Below, piece after piece: positions 63,896 to 64,000 of a stretch of DNA of 64,000 bases. Positions within the stretch are counted from its first letter, which is position 1. The number at the start of each line of letters is the position of its first letter. Source of the stretch: Agromyces luteolus (lineage in GTDB: Bacteria; Actinomycetota; Actinomycetes; Actinomycetales; Microbacteriaceae); the NCBI RefSeq assembly GCF_009729855.1, contig NZ_WODA01000004.1, positions 86,755-150,754 of the forward strand, in the 5' to 3' direction. Position numbers and translations under genes: made by a program. The notes beneath the pieces were generated by a model. It saw only the letters and a list, made by a program, of their open reading frames with translations, was not told the DNA's origin and made no database searches.

Positions 63896-64000
63896 TCACG
63901 GCGCACGACCCCGCCGAGCTCGCGCGTGCGCGCGACGACGACGAGGGGCGGATGCCAGGCGCTTTCTGCCGGTCGTTGCAACACCTTGCCTGTTAGGTGC

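Overview
The window is high-GC DNA from an actinobacterium, most likely a member of the Microbacteriaceae and possibly Agromyces. The grounds are near-total G/C at third codon positions, frequent GTG starts, actinobacterial TAnnnT -10 boxes, a class Ib nrdHIEF operon, and the recurrent word GGATGC/GCATCC. Family names are my own recognition of the translated proteins; nothing was searched.

Layout. (1) 1-9.7 kb: a translationally coupled import and hydrolysis operon on the minus strand (CocE-type hydrolase, DUF3237, lipoprotein SBP, DppB, DppC, fused DppD-DppF ATPase, amidase). A divergent TetR gene and a palindrome over the operon's -35 box suggest substrate-induced control; a second DUF3237 gene ends convergently. 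(2) 10.3-14.7 kb: CPBP protease, a LysR/flavoprotein divergent pair and a Pr6Pr membrane protein. (3) 14.8-26.4 kb: a rhamnoside/plant-glycan locus with an SBP-permease-permease importer, two GH78-type proteins, a secreted GH3 enzyme and a LacI regulator. Copies of a GTAGATCGATCTAC operator lie in front of the importer, the regulator and the GH3 gene. (4) 26.7-34.6 kb: VOC and LLM oxidoreductases, an HTH protein with a glycine-zipper membrane segment divergent from a small membrane protein, ArsR-AHSA1, an acetyltransferase flanked by a 56-bp direct repeat, and an oxidase/methyltransferase pair resembling tmsA-tmsB (10-methyl fatty acids). (5) 34.7-38.2 kb: a less GC-biased accessory island with a decayed LLM gene fragment, a PIN-like protein, a three-gene defence operon (ThsB-like TIR, TM-macro ThsA, HIT hydrolase) and tRNA-derived fragments at its edge. 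(6) 38.2-42.4 kb: nrdHIEF with paired NrdR boxes. (7) 42.8-45.1 kb: a TetR locus with two operators, and an alpha/beta hydrolase. (8) 45.4-63.7 kb: an L-arabinose locus with a 1824-aa secreted GH43-GH51-CBM2 enzyme, two paralogous LacI regulators, a YtfQRT-YjfF importer, araB-araA, and TTAGCGCTAAC-like operators at the regulated promoters; HhH repair and VOC genes are interspersed.

How it works together. The two sugar loci look like complete outside-to-inside pathways: secreted or cytosolic glycosidases release rhamnose, glucose or arabinose, ABC importers bring in sugars or oligosaccharides, and AraA/AraB feed arabinose into the pentose phosphate pathway.

The most interesting element is the 36.1-38.0 kb operon. 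It looks like a type II Thoeris anti-phage system (TIR signal maker plus membrane macro-domain effector) with an ATGA-coupled HIT-family hydrolase as a possible third component. The second notable signal is a dispersed palindromic repeat (GCATGAGAATCCG...CGGATTCTCATGC), present five times in intergenic DNA.
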